DNA from: Streptomyces specialis | Lineage (GTDB): Bacteria > Actinomycetota > Actinomycetes > Streptomycetales > Streptomycetaceae | Reading direction: 5' to 3' | Assembly (NCBI RefSeq): GCF_001493375.1 | Contig: NZ_LN929757.1 | Span: forward strand, 1 to 64,000 | Length of the DNA: 64,000 nt | In this document: positions 1 to 13,300 of the stretch, in pieces | Layout of the letters: every line of letters starts with the position of its first letter | Numbering within the stretch: the first letter of the stretch is position 1 | Notes under the pieces: model-generated | The model's input: the letters and a program-made list of their open reading frames with translations, nothing else | Databases searched by the model: none | Told to the model about the DNA's origin: nothing | Program-made: the position numbers and the translations under genes

Positions 1-147
1 TACACGGATTGAGGCACAGGGGACGTTAGGGTGGCTGTGCAGTTGAATGCGAAGTCGCACGAGGTGTTTTTGTTATAGGTGTCGTGCGAGCACCCGGAAG
101 AGCTACACTAGGCGCGTCGGGGGCAGCGTCAGATGTGTATAAGAGGC
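1..147. other. Library adapter sequence at the window start (artefact)
   Basis: Bases 115-146 closely match the Nextera read-1 adapter, whose mosaic end is AGATGTGTATAAGAG(ACAG), preceded by a GGCAGCGTC run. Upstream, around 88-109, is a degenerate version of the P5 sequence ending in CTACAC, then an 8-base index-sized stretch. Bases 1-87 resemble nothing biological that I recognise. This is synthetic sequence, so the NRPS gene after it has lost its true 5' end. Confidence 0.9.
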
Positions 148-3100
148 GGGGGTGCGGGGATGACGTTCCGGGTGCCGGCGGGGGGGCATGAGCGGGTCGC
201 GGGCGTGGCGCGTTCGGCGGGTGCGAGTGTGTTCATGGTGCTTGAGGCGGCGTTGGCGGGTCTTTTGACGCGGTTGGGCGCGGGGACGGATATCCCGATC
301 GGGACGCCGGTGGCCGGGCGTATGGATGAGGCGCTGGATGATCTGGTCGGGTTCTTCGTGAACACTCTGGTGTTGCGGACGGATACGAGTGGGGATCCGG
401 ATTTCCTGGAGTTGCTGGGGCGGGTGCGGGAGACCGCGCTGTCGGCGTATGCGCATCAGGACGTGCCGTTCGAGCGTTTGGTGGATGTTCTCAATCCGCA
501 TCGTTCGCTGGCGCATCATCCGTTGTTCCAGATCATGCTGGTCTTGCAGAACAATGCCGAGGCGGAACTCGACCTGCCCGGCATCCACACCACCCGCGAA
601 CGCGTACTCGGGAACAGGGCCCGTTTCGACCTGACGTTCAGCCTGCGCGAGGAACGCGGCCCCGACGGCACCCCGCAGGGCATCGCCGGATGGGTCGAAT
701 ACACCACGGACCTCTACGACGAGGACACCGTCACCACGCTCGTCCAGCGCTGGATCCGGTTCCTCGACCTCGCCACCGCCGACCCGGCCCGCCGGATCGG
801 CGCGATCGACCTGCTCACGGGCGAGGAACGGCACGAGCTCCTCGCGGTGCGCAACGAAACGGCGCGCGACATCACCGACACTCCCGTACCGGTGCTGTTC
901 GAGCGTCAGGCGGCCCGGACCCCGGACGCCGAGGCGGTGGTGTCCGCGGGCGTGTCGCTCACCTACGCCGAACTCAACGCCCGCGCGAACCGGCTGGCAC
1001 GGCACCTGATCACCCTGGGCGCCGGCCCGGAGCGTTTCGTGGCCCTCGCGACGCCACGTTCGGCCGACATGGTCGTCGCCCTCCTGGCGGTGCTCAAGAC
1101 AGGGGCGGCCTACCTTCCGGTGGACCCCGACTACCCGGCCCAGCGGATCCGGGCCATGCTCGGCGACACCGCCCCGGTCTGCCTGGTCACCACCACGGAA
1201 GTCCACGCGACGCTGGGCGACGTCGGTGACACCCCGGTGTTCCCGCTCGACGCGCGGGACAGCCGGCGCCGGCTCGCCACCTACTCAGGCGACGACCTCG
1301 ACCGGCCCGCCGTCTCGGCCTCCCACGCGGCCTACGTCATCTACACCTCGGGGACCAGCGGCACACCCAAGGGCGTCGTGGTGTCCCACCGCGGCCTGCC
1401 GAACCTCGTGCGGGCGCTCGCCGACCGGTGCCGGGTCACCCCGGACAGCCGGGTGGCGCAGCTCGCCTCGCCGAGCTTCGACGCCGCGACAGCGGAGACC
1501 TTCCTCGCCCTGCTGTCCGGGGCCTGCCTGGTGGTGCCGGACAGCGGACTCGTCGGCGCCGAGCTGACGGACCTTCTCGTCGGACACCGCGTCACCCACG
1601 CGACCCTGCCGCCGTCGGTGCTGGCAACGCTGGCGCCCGACGACCTGCCCGGCCTGGAGTGCGTCGTCCTGTTCGGCGAGGCCGCGCCGCCGGGCCTGGT
1701 GTCCCGATGGTCGGCCGGTCGCCGGATCATCAACGGATACGGCCCCACCGAGACCACGGTGGGCGCCACGCTCAGCGACGCCCTCGACGCCACGCGGGGC
1801 GGCCCGGTCCCGATCGGACGCCCGCTGGACAACACCCGGGTGTACGTGCTCGACAGCCGGTTGCGCCCGGTCCCGCCGGGTGTGGCGGGCGAGCTGTACG
1901 TCACGGGCCTCGGGCTGGCCCGGGGCTCCCCGGGGCGCCCCGCCGCGACCGCGGGCCGGTTCCTGGCCTGCCCGTTCGGCCCGGCGGGCGAGCGCATGTA
2001 CCGCACCGGTGATGTCGTCCGGTGGCGGCGGGACGGCGACCTTGAGTTCGTGGGCCGCGCGGACGATCAGGTGAAGATCCGCGGGTTCCGGATCGAGCCC
2101 GGCGAGGCCGAGGCCGTGCTCTCCGGCCACGAAACGGTCGCCCAGGCGGTGGTGATCGTCCGCGAGGACCGGCCGGGCGACGCCCGCCTGGTGGCGTACG
2201 TGGTCCCGGCCGCCGAGGGCGCCGACGGCACCGCGTTGCGGGACCACCTGCGGGAACGGCTGCCGGACTACCTGGTGCCCGCCGCCGTCGTGGTCCTTCC
2301 CGAGATGCCGCTCACACGCAACGGCAAGATCGACCGCCCGGCGCTCCCGGCCCCGGACTACGCGGCCATGGGCGGAACGGGCACGGCACCGCGGACCGGA
2401 CCGGAAGAAGTCATGTGCGGTCTGTTCGCCGACGTGCTGGGCCTGCCCGGGGTCGGGGTGCACGACAACTTCTTCGACCTGGGCGGCCACTCCCTGCTGG
2501 CGACCCGCCTCGTCTCCCGGGTCCGCGCCGCGCTGGGCACCGAACTGTCGGTGCGGGCGGTCTTCGAGGCACCCACGGTCGCGGACCTCGCGCGCCGGGC
2601 CACGGCGGCGTCGGGCGCGACGCGCCCCGCCCTGGTGCCCATGGAGCGGCCCGAGCGTGTGCCGGTCTCGTTCGCCCAGCAGCGCATGCGGTTCATGAAC
2701 CGCCTGGACGGCGAAGCCCCCGCCACGGGCGTTCCGGTGGTGTTCCGGCTCGGCGGAGACCTGGACGAGGACGCGTTGCGCGCGGCGCTGGCCGATGTCG
2801 TCGCCCGGCACGAGGCGCTGCGGACGGTCTTCACCGAGATCGACGGCACACCGGTGCAGACGATCCTTCCCGCCGACGTGGAGATGCCGCTGCCCGTGAC
2901 GGAGGTGACCGAGGCCGGGCTGCCCGACGCGCTGGCCGACATCGCCGGGCAGGGCTTCGACCTGGCCAGGGACATACCGCTGCGGGCGGCACTGCTGCGG
3001 ATCACCGGCTCCGGAACCTGGGTCCTGTGCCTCGTCGTCCACCATGTGGCCCATGACGGCTGGTCGACGCGGCCTCTGCTGAACGACCTGTCCCACGCCT

Positions 3101-6100
3101 ATGCCGCGCGGGCCGCTGGCGACCGGCCGTCCTGGGCGCCACTGCCGGTGCAGTACGCGGACTACGCGCTGTGGCAGCGGGACCTCCTCGGCTCGCTGGA
3201 CGACCCGGGAAGTCCCATCGCGGCGCAGCTCGCGTACTGGAAGGAGGCGCTGGCCGGACTGCCCGAGCAGGTCGGGCTGCCCGGTGACCGGCCCCGGCCG
3301 GCGGTCGCCGCCTCGCGGGGCGCCGGGATGGCCTTCGAGATCGGTCCCGCGACGCACGCCCGGCTGGTGCGTGCCGCGCGGGCCGCGGGTGTCAGCGTGT
3401 TCATGGTGCTCCAGGCCGCGCTGGCGGGGCTGCTGACGCGACTGGGCGCGGGCACGGACATCCCCATCGGGTCGCCCGTGGCCGGCCGCACCGACGAGGC
3501 CCTCGACGATCTCGTCGGGTTCTTCGTCAACACCCTGGTGCTGCGCACGGACACCTCCGGCGACCCGACCTTCGCCGAACTGCTGGACCGGGTGCGCGAA
3601 ACGGCGCTGTCGGCGTACGCGAACCAGGACCTGCCGTTCGAGCGGCTGGTGGGCGCGCCCAGCCCCCGCCGGACCCTGTCGCACCATCCGCTCTTCCAGA
3701 TCCTGCTGGTGCTCCAGAACGCGGCGGACGCGACCCCGGCGCTGCCGGGACTCCGGGTGACCCGGGAGCCGGCCGCGACCGTCAACGACGCGCGGTTCGA
3801 TCTCACCTTCAGCCTCCGGGAACGCCCGGACGACGGTGACGGCGCGCGGGGCATCGGGGGCTGGGTGGAGTACCGCACCGATCTCTACGACGCCGCCACC
3901 GTCGAGTCGATGGTGGAACGTTGGGTGCAGTTCCTGGACGCGGCGGTCACGGACCCGGGTACCCGCCTCGGCGCGATCGACATCCTCGGTGAGGCCGAGC
4001 GGAACCGGCTGCTGCACGCGTGGAACGACACGGCGCGCGACGTGCCCGACGTGCCCGCCTCGGAGTTGCTGGAGCGTCAGGTCCGGCGCACGCCGGACAC
4101 GGTGGCGGTCGCCGACGAGAACGAGTCCGTCACCTATGCCGAGCTGAATGCCCGCGCGAACCGGCTCGCACGCCATCTGATCGGCCAGGGCGCCGGTCCT
4201 GAGCGGTTCGTGGCCCTGGCCGTCCCCCGGTCGGTGGACATGATCACGGCGATGCTCGCCGTGCTCAAGTCCGGTGCCGGCTACGTGCCGATCGACCCGG
4301 ACCTGCCGGCGGAGCGGATCCGCCTCATGATCGACGAGACCCGCCCGGTCTGCCTGGTGACCGCCCGGGACGCCGTCGCCGGACCCCGGACGGTCCCCGT
4401 CCTCCGGCTCGACGACCCGGACGTGCGCGCCGCCGTGGCCGCCCGGCCCGGACACGACGTCACCGACGCCGACCGCGCGGCCCCGCTGACCCCGGCCAAC
4501 GCCGCGTACGTCATCTACACCTCCGGCACCACCGGGCGGCCCAAGGGCGTCGTGGTCAGCCACCGGGGCCTGCCCAGCCTCGCCGTCTCGGCCGCGCGGC
4601 GCTGCGGTGCCGGGCCGGGCGCCCGGGTCCTCCAGTTCGCCTCGCTGAGCTTCGACATCACGGTGTGGGAGATCTGGATGGCCCTGGCCTCCGGCGCCCG
4701 GCTCGAACTGCCGGACAGCGGGATGGCGGGCGACGAACTCGCCGCGTTCATCGACCGGCGCGGCGTCACCTACGCGACGCTGCCGCCGACCGTCCTGGCG
4801 CCCCTCCCCGAGGACGGCCTGCCCAGCCTGGAATGTGTTCTCGTCGGCGGCGAATCGGTGTCGCCGGGACTCATCGGGCGGTGGGCCGCGGGCCGCACGG
4901 TGCTCAACGGCTACGGCCCGACGGAGGCCACCGTCGGAGCCACCATGAGCGCGCCGCTGACCGGGACCGAACGGCTCGTGCCCATCGGGACGCCCCTCAC
5001 CAACATGAGGGTCTACGTGCTCGACGACCGTCTGCGGCCGGTGCCACCGGGCGTGGCCGGCGAGCTGTACCTCGCGGGTGCCGGCCTGGCCCGCGGCTAC
5101 CTGGGACGCCCCTCGCTGACCGCGAGCCGGTTCGTGGCCTGCCCGTTCGGCGGCCGGATGTACCGGACGGGCGACGTGGTGCGCTGGTGGCGGGACGGCA
5201 ACCTGGAGTTCGTCGGCCGTGCCGACGACCAGGTGAAGATCCGCGGCTTCCGGGTCGAGCCGGGCGAGGTGGCGTCCGTGCTGTCCACGCACAAGACCGT
5301 GTCGCAGACCGCGGTGGTCGTCCGCGAGGACCGGCCGGGCGACCCCCGCCTCGTCGCGTACGTGACGCCCGCCGACGCCGCCGCGGGCGTCGACCCCGCC
5401 ACCCTGGTGGACTTCCTGCGCGAGCGGCTGCCGGACCATCTGGTCCCGGCCGCCGTGGTGGTCCTCGACGCGCTGCCGCTGACCCGCAACGGCAAGGTGG
5501 ACCAGCCGGCGCTGCCCGCCCCGGACTTCCAGGCCGCCACGAGCGGCGGGGCGCCCCGTACCCCCGAGGAGGAGGTGCTCTGCGGCCTGTTCGCCGAGGT
5601 GCTGGGGCTGACGCGGGTCGGGGTGGACGACGGCTTCTTCGACCTGGGCGGGCATTCCCTGCTGGCGACGCGGCTGGTCTCCCGGGTCCGCGCCGCGCTC
5701 GGCGTCGAACTGTCCGTCCGGTCGGTGTTCGAGGAGCCGACCGTGACCGGGCTGGCACGCCGGCTCAGGCGGGCCTCCGGCACGACCCGGCCCGCTCTGC
5801 GGCCCGCCGCGGGCGCCGATCTGGTGCCGGTGTCCTTCGCGCAGCAGCGGCTGTGGTTCCTGCACCGGCTCGACGGCCCGAACCCCGTCTACAACATGCC
5901 GGTGGTCCTGCGGATGACCGGGACACTCGACCCCGAAGCGCTGCGCGCCGCGCTCACCGATGTGGTGAACCGGCACGAGCCGCTGCGCACGGTGATCGAG
6001 GAGGCGGACGGCGAGGCCGTGCAGCGGATCCTCCCGCCGCGCGCGGCCGTCCCGATGCCGGTCACCACCGTCGCGCCGGAGGACGTGCCCGAGGTGGTGG

Positions 6101-9100
6101 CACGCGCCGCCCGGCACGGCTTCGACCTGTCGGCCGGGATACCGGTCCGCGCCGAGCTGCTGCGGACCGCCGACGCCTGGACGTTCGTCCTGGTCGTGCA
6201 CCACAGCGCGAGCGACGGCTGGTCGATGGGACCGCTCCTGCGCGACCTGGGCCTGGCCTACACGGCGCGGGTCGCCGGCCGGCCGCCGGTGTGGCCGGCG
6301 CTCCCCGTGCGGTACGCCGACTACGCGGTATGGCAGCGGGAGTCGCTGGGCGCCGTGGACGATCCGGCCGGCCCGATCGCGGACCAGCTCGCGTACTGGC
6401 GGGACGCGCTGCGGGATCTGCCCGAACAGGTGGGGCTGCCCGGCGACCGGCCGAGGCCCGGCGTCGCCACCCACCGCGGTGGCGACCTGGAGTTCGCGAT
6501 CGACCCCCGGACGCACGCCCGGATCGTGGACACCGCGCGGGCCGCGGGCGCCACGGTGTTCATGGTCCTTCAGGCCGCACTCGCGGCACTGCTGACGCGA
6601 CTGGGCGCGGGCACCGACATTCCGATCGGCACCCCGGTGGCGGGCCGCACCGACGCGGACCTGGACGACCTGGTCGGCCTGTTCGTCAACACGCTGGTGC
6701 TGCGCACCGACACCAGTGGCAACCCGACGTTCGCCGATGTGCTCAGCCAGGTGCGCGAGCGGGCGCTGGCCGCGTACGCGCACCAGGACCTGCCGTTCGA
6801 GCACCTCGTCGACGCGCTGCACCCGCACCGGACGCTGGCCCGCCATCCGCTCTTCCAGATCATGCTGGTGCTCCAGAACAACGCCGACGTCAGCCTGACC
6901 CTGCCCGGCACGCGGGTCGAGCAGGTGCCCGTCACCGGGCGCACCGCCCGGTTCGACCTCACCTTCAGCATGCGCGAACGCCGGGCCGCCGACGGCGGCC
7001 CGGACGGGATCTCGGCGCACGTCGAGTACAGCGCCGACCTGTACGACCGGGAGACCGTCGAGGCGCTGGGCCGTCGGCTGGTCCGCCTGCTCGACGCGGC
7101 GACGGCCGATCCCGGCCTGCGGGTCGGCGCGATCGACCTGCTCTCCGCCGAGGAGCACCGCGCGCTGTCGGCGTTCGGCACCGGGGACGCGCCGGCGGCC
7201 GGGAACGAGCCGGTCCAGGCGCTGTTCGAGCGTCAGGCCGGGCTCACTCCCGACGCCGTCGCCGTGGTCGGGGACGACCGGTCGCTGACGTATCGCGAGG
7301 TGAACACGCGGGCGAACCGGCTGGCGCGCCGGCTGATCGCGTCGGGCGCCGGCCCCGAGCGTTTCGTCGGCGTGGCGGTTCCCCGGTCGGCGGACCGGAT
7401 CGTGGCCGTACTCGCCGTGCTCAAGACGGGCGCGGGCTACCTGCCGATCGACCCGGACCATCCCGCGGACCGCGTGCGGCTGATGCTCCGGGACACCCGG
7501 GCGGTCTGCGTCGTGGCCCCCCACGACACCGCGCCGCGGGACGTCGGCGACATGCCGTTCGTCCCCGTGGAGGCGGCCGACGACGCCGGCCGGTCCGGCG
7601 ACGACGTCACCGACCCGGAACGGCTCGCCCCGTCGCGGGCGGCGCACCCCGCGTACGTGATGTACACCTCCGGATCGACCGGCACGCCCAAGGGCGTCGT
7701 GGTCACGCACGCCGACGTGACCGGGCTCGCGCTGGCGACATGCTTCCGCGCCGGGGCCCACCGGCGGGTGCTGGCGCACTCGCCGGCCGTGTTCGACGCG
7801 TCGACCTACGAACTGTGGGTCCCGCTGCTGTCCGGCGGACGTGTGGTGCTCGCGCCGGGCGACCTCACCACCGATGTCGTACGGTCGGTGGTCGCCCGGC
7901 ACGGGGTCACGGCGATATGGCTGACCGCCGGGCTGTTCCAGGCGTTCGCCGAGGAGGCGCCGGACTGCTTCGCCGGACTGCGGGAGGTCTGGACCGGCGG
8001 CGCGGTGGTCCCGGCCCCCGCCGTCCGCCGCGTGCTGGCCGCCTGCCCGGGCCTGGTGGTGGTCGACGGCTACGGCCCCACGGAGACCACCACCTTCGCG
8101 ACCTACCACCCGATGACGGCCGAGGTGCCCGACCGGATCCCCGTCGGCACGCCGATCTCCGGCGTGCGGGCCTACGTCCTCGACGCGGGCCTCGCCCTGG
8201 TGCCGCCCGGGACACCGGGCGAGCTGTACCTGGCCGGTTCGGGTGTGGCACGCGGCTACCTGGGTCACCCCGGATCGACCGCCAGCCGGTTCGTCGCCTG
8301 CCCGTTCGGGGAAGCGGGCGAGCGCATGTACCGGACCGGCGATGTCGTGTGCTGGAACGGCGACGGAGTGCTCGAATACCTCGGCCGTGCCGACGATCAG
8401 GTGAAGATCCGCGGCTTCCGGGTCGAGCCGGGCGAGGTCGAGGCGGTCCTGGCCGGCCATGACGCGGTGGCCTCGGCCACGGTGATCGCGCGGGACGGCC
8501 GCCTCATCGCGTACGCGGTGCCCGCCGCCCTGGCCGGGGACGGTCTCGCCGAGGAGGTCACCCGTTTCCTGCGGGAGCGGCTGCCCGACTATCTGGTCCC
8601 GGCCGCCGTGGTGGTCCTCGACGCGCTGCCGCTGACCCGCAACGGCAAGATCGACCGGCGCGCGCTGCCCGCCCCGGACTTCGCCGCCGCCTCCGGCCGG
8701 GGCGGCGCTCCTCGCGGTGCCCGCGAGGAGACCCTGTGCGCGGTGTTCGCCGACGTGCTCGGCCTGCCCTCGGTCGGCGTCGGGGACAACTTCTTCGACC
8801 TGGGCGGCGACTCCATCTCCGCGCTGCGCCTGGTGACCCGGATCCGGGCCGCCGGGCTGGTGGTGACCACGCGCCAGGTGTTCGAGCACCCGACGGTCGC
8901 GGCCCTGGCCCCGGCGGCGGCCGAGGCCGTGGTCACGGACGACGCCGACGACGGCGTGGGAACCGCGCCGCCGACACCGATCATGAGGTGGCTGTTCGAC
9001 GGCGGCGGCCCGGCGGTCGACTCGGTCAGCCAGGCGATGCTCGTGGACTGCCCGGCGGGGATCTCCGAGGACGCGTTCCTGGCCGGCCTCCAGGCCGTAC

Positions 9101-10392
9101 TGGATCAGCACGACGCGCTGCGCATGCGGATCGGCGAGGCCGAGCCCTGGACGGTCGAGATCACCGAGCCGGGCTCGGTCCTGGCCGCGACCTGCGTCGA
9201 CCGGATCGACCTGTCCGGGCTGGACGCGGCGGCCCGGGACGAGGCGCTGAAGCGCGCGGCCACGGCGGCGGTGGCGAAGCTGGCGCCCCGGGCGGGAACG
9301 ATGGTGCGGGCGGTGTGGCCCGGCTCCGGCCAGGTGCTGCTGGTGCTGCACCACCTCGTGGTGGACGGCGTGTCCTGGCGGGTCCTGCTGCCGGACCTGC
9401 GCGCCGCCTGGGAGGCCGCCGCCGAGGGCCGCGTCTGGCGGCGCGCGGGTCGTGGCACGTCGTGGCTGCGGTGGTCCCGGCTGCTGTCCGAGGGCGCGCT
9501 CAGCCGGGAGCGGGTCGCGGAACTGCCGCGCTGGACGGCGATCCTGAGCCAACCGGACCCCTGGCCGGTGCGCGCGCTGGACCCCTCGGTGGACACGTCG
9601 TCCTCGACACGGTCACTGACAATGTCGCTACCGCCCGACGTGACCCGGCCCCTGCTCACCGAGGTGCCGGCGCTGTTCCACGGCGGCGTCAACGACGTGC
9701 TGCTGGCGGCGTTCGCGGCGGCGGTCGCACGGTGGCGCGTGTCGCTCGGCGGCGCGGGCACGGCCGTCGTGGTCGAGGTGGAGGGGCACGGCCGGGAGGC
9801 CGACGCGATCGGCCCCGGCCTGGACGTGTCCGACACCGTGGGCTGGTTCACCAGCATGTACCCGGTGCGGCTCGACCCCGGCGCCGTCGACCTCGGCTCG
9901 GGAACGGATCTGGACCGTGCGGTCAAACGGGTCAAGGAGCAACTGCGCGACATCCCGGACCACGGCATCGGCTACGGCCTGCTGCGCCATCTGAATCCCG
10001 AGACCGCCCGCGTCCTGGCCGGACTGCCCCGCCCGCTGCTCGGCTTCAACTACCTCGGCCGGTTCGCCGCCGCGGCGGACGGAGCCTCGGACCTGTTCCA
10101 GGTCACCGCGCCGGACGCCCCGGCCACGCCGCTGCGCCACCTGATCGACCTCAACGCGGTCACCCACGACCGGCCGGACGGCCCCCGGCTCACCGCCCAC
10201 TGGACGTGGGCCGGGAACCTCTTCACCGCCGGCCGACTGGCCGAGCTGGCCGAGCTGTGGTTCACCGCGCTGACCGGCCTCGCCGACCATGCCCGTCGCC
10301 CCGAGGCGGGCGGCCTCACCCCGTCCGATCTCCTCGTCCCGCTGGACCAGACCCAGATCGACCAGATCGAAAACGCGTGGAAGGACCTGTGA
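148..10392 (+). CDS. Nonribosomal peptide synthetase, three modules, 5' truncated (C-A-PCP, C-A-PCP, C-A-PCP-E)
   Basis: This cytoplasmic assembly-line enzyme activates and condenses three amino acids and epimerises the third. It opens in the middle of a C domain. Order by nucleotide: partial C1 148-850; A1 880-2345 ([11 protein letters not shown] near 1345, GYGPTE near 1738); PCP1 with GGHS serine at 2491; C2 2640-3990 with HHVAHDG at 3040; A2 4020-5520; PCP2 serine 5656; C3 5820-7150 with HHSASDG at 6199; A3 7200-8665; PCP3 GGDS serine 8812; E domain 8980-10380 with HHLVVDG at 9349 and the NYLGRF motif. Hand-aligned ten-residue codes are DAATVFGVGK (A1), DIWTLGGVGK (A2) and DAYWWGGTFK (A3, resembling Val codes); treat these as tentative. 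The stop overlaps the next start (TGATG). Codons before about 560 are G/T-ending, unlike the rest. Confidence 0.93.
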   Translation, partial: GGAGMTFRVPAGGHERVAGVARSAGASVFMVLEAALAGLLTRLGAGTDIPIGTPVAGRMDEALDDLVGFFVNTLVLRTDTSGDPDFLELLGRVRETALSAYAHQDVPFERLVDVLNPHRSLAHHPLFQIMLVLQNNAEAELDLPGIHTTRERVLGNRARFDLTFSLREERGPDGTPQGIAGWVEYTTDLYDEDTVTTLVQRWIRFLDLATADPARRIGAIDLLTGEERHELLAVRNETARDITDTPVPVLFERQAARTPDAEAVVSAGVSLTYAELNARANRLARHLITLGAGPERFVALATPRSADMVVALLAVLKTGAAYLPVDPDYPAQRIRAMLGDTAPVCLVTTTEVHATLGDVGDTPVFPLDARDSRRRLATYSGDDLDRPAVSASHAAYVIYTSGTSGTPKGVVVSHRGLPNLVRALADRCRVTPDSRVAQLASPSFDAATAETFLALLSGACLVVPDSGLVGAELTDLLVGHRVTHATLPPSVLATLAPDDLPGLECVVLFGEAAPPGLVSRWSAGRRIINGYGPTETTVGATLSDALDATRGGPVPIGRPLDNTRVYVLDSRLRPVPPGVAGELYVTGLGLARGSPGRPAATAGRFLACPFGPAGERMYRTGDVVRWRRDGDLEFVGRADDQVKIRGFRIEPGEAEAVLSGHETVAQAVVIVREDRPGDARLVAYVVPAAEGADGTALRDHLRERLPDYLVPAAVVVLPEMPLTRNGKIDRPALPAPDYAAMGGTGTAPRTGPEEVMCGLFADVLGLPGVGVHDNFFDLGGHSLLATRLVSRVRAALGTELSVRAVFEAPTVADLARRATAASGATRPALVPMERPERVPVSFAQQRMRFMNRLDGEAPATGVPVVFRLGGDLDEDALRAALADVVARHEALRTVFTEIDGTPVQTILPADVEMPLPVTEVTEAGLPDALADIAGQGFDLARDIPLRAALLRITGSGTWVLCLVVHHVAHDGWSTRPLLNDLSHAYAARAAGDRPSWAPLPVQYADYALWQRDLLGSLDDPGSPIAAQLAYWKEALAGLPEQVGLPGDRPRPAVAASRGAGMAFEIGPATHARLVRAARAAGVSVFMVLQAALAGLLTRLGAGTDIPIGSPVAGRTDEALDDLVGFFVNTLVLRTDTSGDPTFAELLDRVRETALSAYANQDLPFERLVGAPSPRRTLSHHPLFQILLVLQNAADATPALPGLRVTREPAATVNDARFDLTFSLRERPDDGDGARGIGGWVEYRTDLYDAATVESMVERWVQFLDAAVTDPGTRLGAIDILGEAERNRLLHAWNDTARDVPDVPASELLERQVRRTPDTVAVADENESVTYAELNARANRLARHLIGQGAGPERFVALAVPRSVDMITAMLAVLKSGAGYVPIDPDLPAERIRLMIDETRPVCLVTARDAVAGPRTVPVLRLDDPDVRAAVAARPGHDVTDADRAAPLTPANAAYVIYTSGTTGRPKGVVVSHRGLPSLAVSAARRCGAGPGARVLQFASLSFDITVWEIWMALASGARLELPDSGMAGDELAAFIDRRGVTYATLPPTVLAPLPEDGLPSLECVLVGGESVSPGLIGRWAAGRTVLNGYGPTEATVGATMSAPLTGTERLVPIGTPLTNMRVYVLDDRLRPVPPGVAGELYLAGAGLARGYLGRPSLTASRFVACPFGGRMYRTGDVVRWWRDGNLEFVGRADDQVKIRGFRVEPGEVASVLSTHKTVSQTAVVVREDRPGDPRLVAYVTPADAAAGVDPATLVDFLRERLPDHLVPAAVVVLDALPLTRNGKVDQPALPAPDFQAATSGGAPRTPEEEVLCGLFAEVLGLTRVGVDDGFFDLGGHSLLATRLVSRVRAALGVELSVRSVFEEPTVTGLARRLRRASGTTRPALRPAAGADLVPVSFAQQRLWFLHRLDGPNPVYNMPVVLRMTGTLDPEALRAALTDVVNRHEPLRTVIEEADGEAVQRILPPRAAVPMPVTTVAPEDVPEVVARAARHGFDLSAGIPVRAELLRTADAWTFVLVVHHSASDGWSMGPLLRDLGLAYTARVAGRPPVWPALPVRYADYAVWQRESLGAVDDPAGPIADQLAYWRDALRDLPEQVGLPGDRPRPGVATHRGGDLEFAIDPRTHARIVDTARAAGATVFMVLQAALAALLTRLGAGTDIPIGTPVAGRTDADLDDLVGLFVNTLVLRTDTSGNPTFADVLSQVRERALAAYAHQDLPFEHLVDALHPHRTLARHPLFQIMLVLQNNADVSLTLPGTRVEQVPVTGRTARFDLTFSMRERRAADGGPDGISAHVEYSADLYDRETVEALGRRLVRLLDAATADPGLRVGAIDLLSAEEHRALSAFGTGDAPAAGNEPVQALFERQAGLTPDAVAVVGDDRSLTYREVNTRANRLARRLIASGAGPERFVGVAVPRSADRIVAVLAVLKTGAGYLPIDPDHPADRVRLMLRDTRAVCVVAPHDTAPRDVGDMPFVPVEAADDAGRSGDDVTDPERLAPSRAAHPAYVMYTSGSTGTPKGVVVTHADVTGLALATCFRAGAHRRVLAHSPAVFDASTYELWVPLLSGGRVVLAPGDLTTDVVRSVVARHGVTAIWLTAGLFQAFAEEAPDCFAGLREVWTGGAVVPAPAVRRVLAACPGLVVVDGYGPTETTTFATYHPMTAEVPDRIPVGTPISGVRAYVLDAGLALVPPGTPGELYLAGSGVARGYLGHPGSTASRFVACPFGEAGERMYRTGDVVCWNGDGVLEYLGRADDQVKIRGFRVEPGEVEAVLAGHDAVASATVIARDGRLIAYAVPAALAGDGLAEEVTRFLRERLPDYLVPAAVVVLDALPLTRNGKIDRRALPAPDFAAASGRGGAPRGAREETLCAVFADVLGLPSVGVGDNFFDLGGDSISALRLVTRIRAAGLVVTTRQVFEHPTVAALAPAAAEAVVTDDADDGVGTAPPTPIMRWLFDGGGPAVDSVSQAMLVDCPAGISEDAFLAGLQAVLDQHDALRMRIGEAEPWTVEITEPGSVLAATCVDRIDLSGLDAAARDEALKRAATAAVAKLAPRAGTMVRAVWPGSGQVLLVLHHLVVDGVSWRVLLPDLRAAWEAAAEGRVWRRAGRGTSWLRWSRLLSEGALSRERVAELPRWTAILSQPDPWPVRALDPSVDTSSSTRSLTMSLPPDVTRPLLTEVPALFHGGVNDVLLAAFAAAVARWRVSLGGAGTAVVVEVEGHGREADAIGPGLDVSDTVGWFTSMYPVRLDPGAVDLGSGTDLDRAVKRVKEQLRDIPDHGIGYGLLRHLNPETARVLAGLPRPLLGFNYLGRFAAAADGASDLFQVTAPDAPATPLRHLIDLNAVTHDRPDGPRLTAHWTWAGNLFTAGRLAELAELWFTALTGLADHARRPEAGGLTPSDLLVPLDQTQIDQIENAWKDL

Positions 10393-13300
10393 TGGCCAAG
10401 CCCGCCGACATCCTGCCTCTGTCTCCGCTCCAGCGAGGGCTGTGGTTCCACGCCTGGTACGAGTTCGAGTCCGGCGCCGCCGACGGCGATGTGTACGTCA
10501 TCCAGCAGGTGCTCGAACTGGACGGCGACATCGCCGAGGAACGTTTCCGGTCCGCCGCGCACGCCCTGCTGCGCAGGCACCCGCATCTGGCCGCGGGGTT
10601 CTTCCACGACGGCCTGGACGCCCCCGTGCAGGTGATCCCGGCCGACATCAAGGTGCCGTGGCAGAGCTTCGATCTGTCCGGGCTCGCCGGACGGGCCCGC
10701 GAGGACCGGCTGGCGGAGATCCTGGACGCGGACTGGCGCCGCCGGTTCGAACCGACGCGTCCGCCGCTGCTGCGGTTCACATGGATCCGCCTCGCGGCTC
10801 GCGAGGTGCGGCTCGTCGTGACCAACCACCACATCCTGCTCGACGGCTGGTCGGTGCCCCTCCTGCTCCAGGAGCTGTTCTCCCTCCACCACTCCGGCGG
10901 CGACACCACGGCCCTGCCGTACGTCCCGCCCCTGCGCGGCTACCTGGAGTGGCTGCACCGGCAGGATCGCGACGCCGCGCGCGAGGCGTGGCGGACCGCG
11001 CTGGCCGGGCTGCCGGGACCGACCCGGCTGGCGCCGGGAGTGCCGACGCGGGACGCCGGGACGGTTCCGGAGGCCCTTCAGCTCCGCCTGCCGGCGGAGC
11101 TGACCGAGCGGCTCGGCGCCAGGGCGCGGGAGTGGGGCATCACCCTGAACACGGTCGTCCAGGGGCTGTGGGCGACCCTGCTCGGCGCGGTCACCGGCGG
11201 CGACGACGTCGTCTTCGGCACGACGGTGTCCGTACGGCCACCGGAACTCGCGGGCAGTGACCGCATGATCGGGCTCATGATCAACACGGTTCCGCTGCGT
11301 GTGCGGCTGGAGCCCGCGGAATCGATACGCGACCTGCTGGTCCGCCTGCAACGGGAACAGGCGGCCCTCATGGGGCACCAGCACCTCGACCTCGGCGAGA
11401 TCCAGCGCCTCGCCGACATCGACGAGCCGTTCGACACCTTGACCGTGTTCGAGAACTTCCCCGTCGACGCCCGGGCGGCGGAGTCCGGAGCGCCGTTCCG
11501 GCTGGCGCGGCGCGGCGGGCGGGGCGGCGACGCGTCGCACTACCCGCTGAGCCTGGTCGTCTCGCCCGGCCGGGAACTCACCCTCCGTTTCAGCCACCAC
11601 CCCGACGTGCTGGACCGCGCCATGGTCTCCGCGCTGGCCGATCGGTTCTCCCACCTGCTGGAAACGACGGCCCGCACCCCGGAGCGGCGCCTCGCCCACC
11701 TGGACCTCCTCTCCGGCGCCGAACGCCACCGGCTGCTGACCGCGTACAACGACACCGGCAGGCCCCGGGGGCCCCGCACCCTGCCCGAACTCTTCGAACA
11801 GCGGGTCGCGGGGGCACCGGACGCGGTCGCCGTACGGGCCGGGGGCACGGCGACGCGCTACGGCGAGCTGAACGCCCGGGCCAACCGGCTGGCGCGGTAC
11901 CTGATCGCCGAAGGCGTCGGGCCCGAGCAGTTCGTCGCCCTGGTCATGCCCAACTCGGTCGAACTGCTGGTGGCGCAGCTCGCCGTGGCCAAAGCGGGTG
12001 CCGCCTTCCTGCCGATCGACCCGGACTACCCGGAGGAGCGCGTCCGCCGGACGCTGGCCGACGCCCGGCCGGCCCGGACCCTCACCCTCGGCGGCGCGCT
12101 CCCCGGCACCGGCGGCCCGGTGATCGCCGTCGACGACGAGGAGGTGGGCCGCGCCCTGCGCGCGTTGCCCGCCACGGACATCACCGACGCCGAGCGACGC
12201 GCCCCGCTGTCCCCCGCGCATCCCGCGTACATGATCTACACGTCCGGCACGACCGGACGGCCCAAGGGCGTCGTGGTGCCGCACGCGGGAGTGCCGAACC
12301 TCGCCGAGGCGGTCCGCGCGCGGTGCGCGCTGGGCGCGACGAGCCGGGTGTCGCGGCTCGCCTCGCCGAGTTTCGACGCGTCGGTGCTCGAACTGGTGAT
12401 GGCCTGGGGCGCGGGGGCGAGTCTCGTCGTCCCGGAGCGGCGACTGGTGGGCGACGACCTCGCCGCGTTCTGCGCCGAACAGGGCGTGACCCACGCGATG
12501 CTGTCGCCGACCGTCCTGGCGACGCTGCCCGCCGGCCGGCTGCCGGGCCTGGAGTGCGTGGTCGCCGGCGGCGAGGAGATCTCCACCGGACTGGCGGCCG
12601 AGTGGTCGGCGGGGCGTGACCTGATGAACGCCTACGGCCCGACCGAGATCACCGTGTGCGCCACGATGAGCGCTCCGCTGGCCGGGGCGGACGGGCTGGT
12701 CCCCATCGGCGGGCCCCTGGACAACACCCGGGTGTACGTGCTGGACGGCTGGCTGCGTCCGGTGCCGCCCGGCACCGCGGGCGAGCTGTACGTGGCCGGC
12801 GCCGGAGTGGCCCGAGGCTACTGGGGCCGCGCCGGGCTGACGGCGAGCCGGTTCGTCGCGTGCCCGTTCGGCGGCCCGGGCGAGCGCATGTACCGGACCG
12901 GGGACACGGTGCGGCTGCGGGCCGACGGCGACCTGGAGTTCCTCGGCCGCACCGACGATCAGGTGAAGGTCCGCGGCTTCCGGATCGAGCCGGGCGAGGT
13001 GGAGTCCGTTCTCTCCACCCATCCCGCGGTCGCCCACGCCGTGGTGGTCGCGCGGCAGGACACGCCCGACGCGGCGCGGCGTCTCGTCGCCTCCGTCGTA
13101 CCCGCCGCCGGCCACGGTGCCGGCGGCCTGCCGGACGCGGCACGCGCCTGGTTGCGGGACCGGCTGCCGGACCATCTGGTGCCGTCCGCCGTGGTGGTGA
13201 TGGACACGCTGCCCCTGACGCCGCACGGCAAGGTCGACCGGCGCGCGCTGCCCGCTCCCGGCCCGGTGGCGCGCGAATCCGGTGGCCGCCCGGCGCGCGG

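Noticed and set aside
1285-9552. A 2,755-codon open frame on the minus strand across the NRPS gene
   Set aside because: It is the antisense shadow of a C-ending, high-GC gene; its composition is Arg/Gly/His-rich with no domain similarity, while the plus strand carries intact NRPS motifs.
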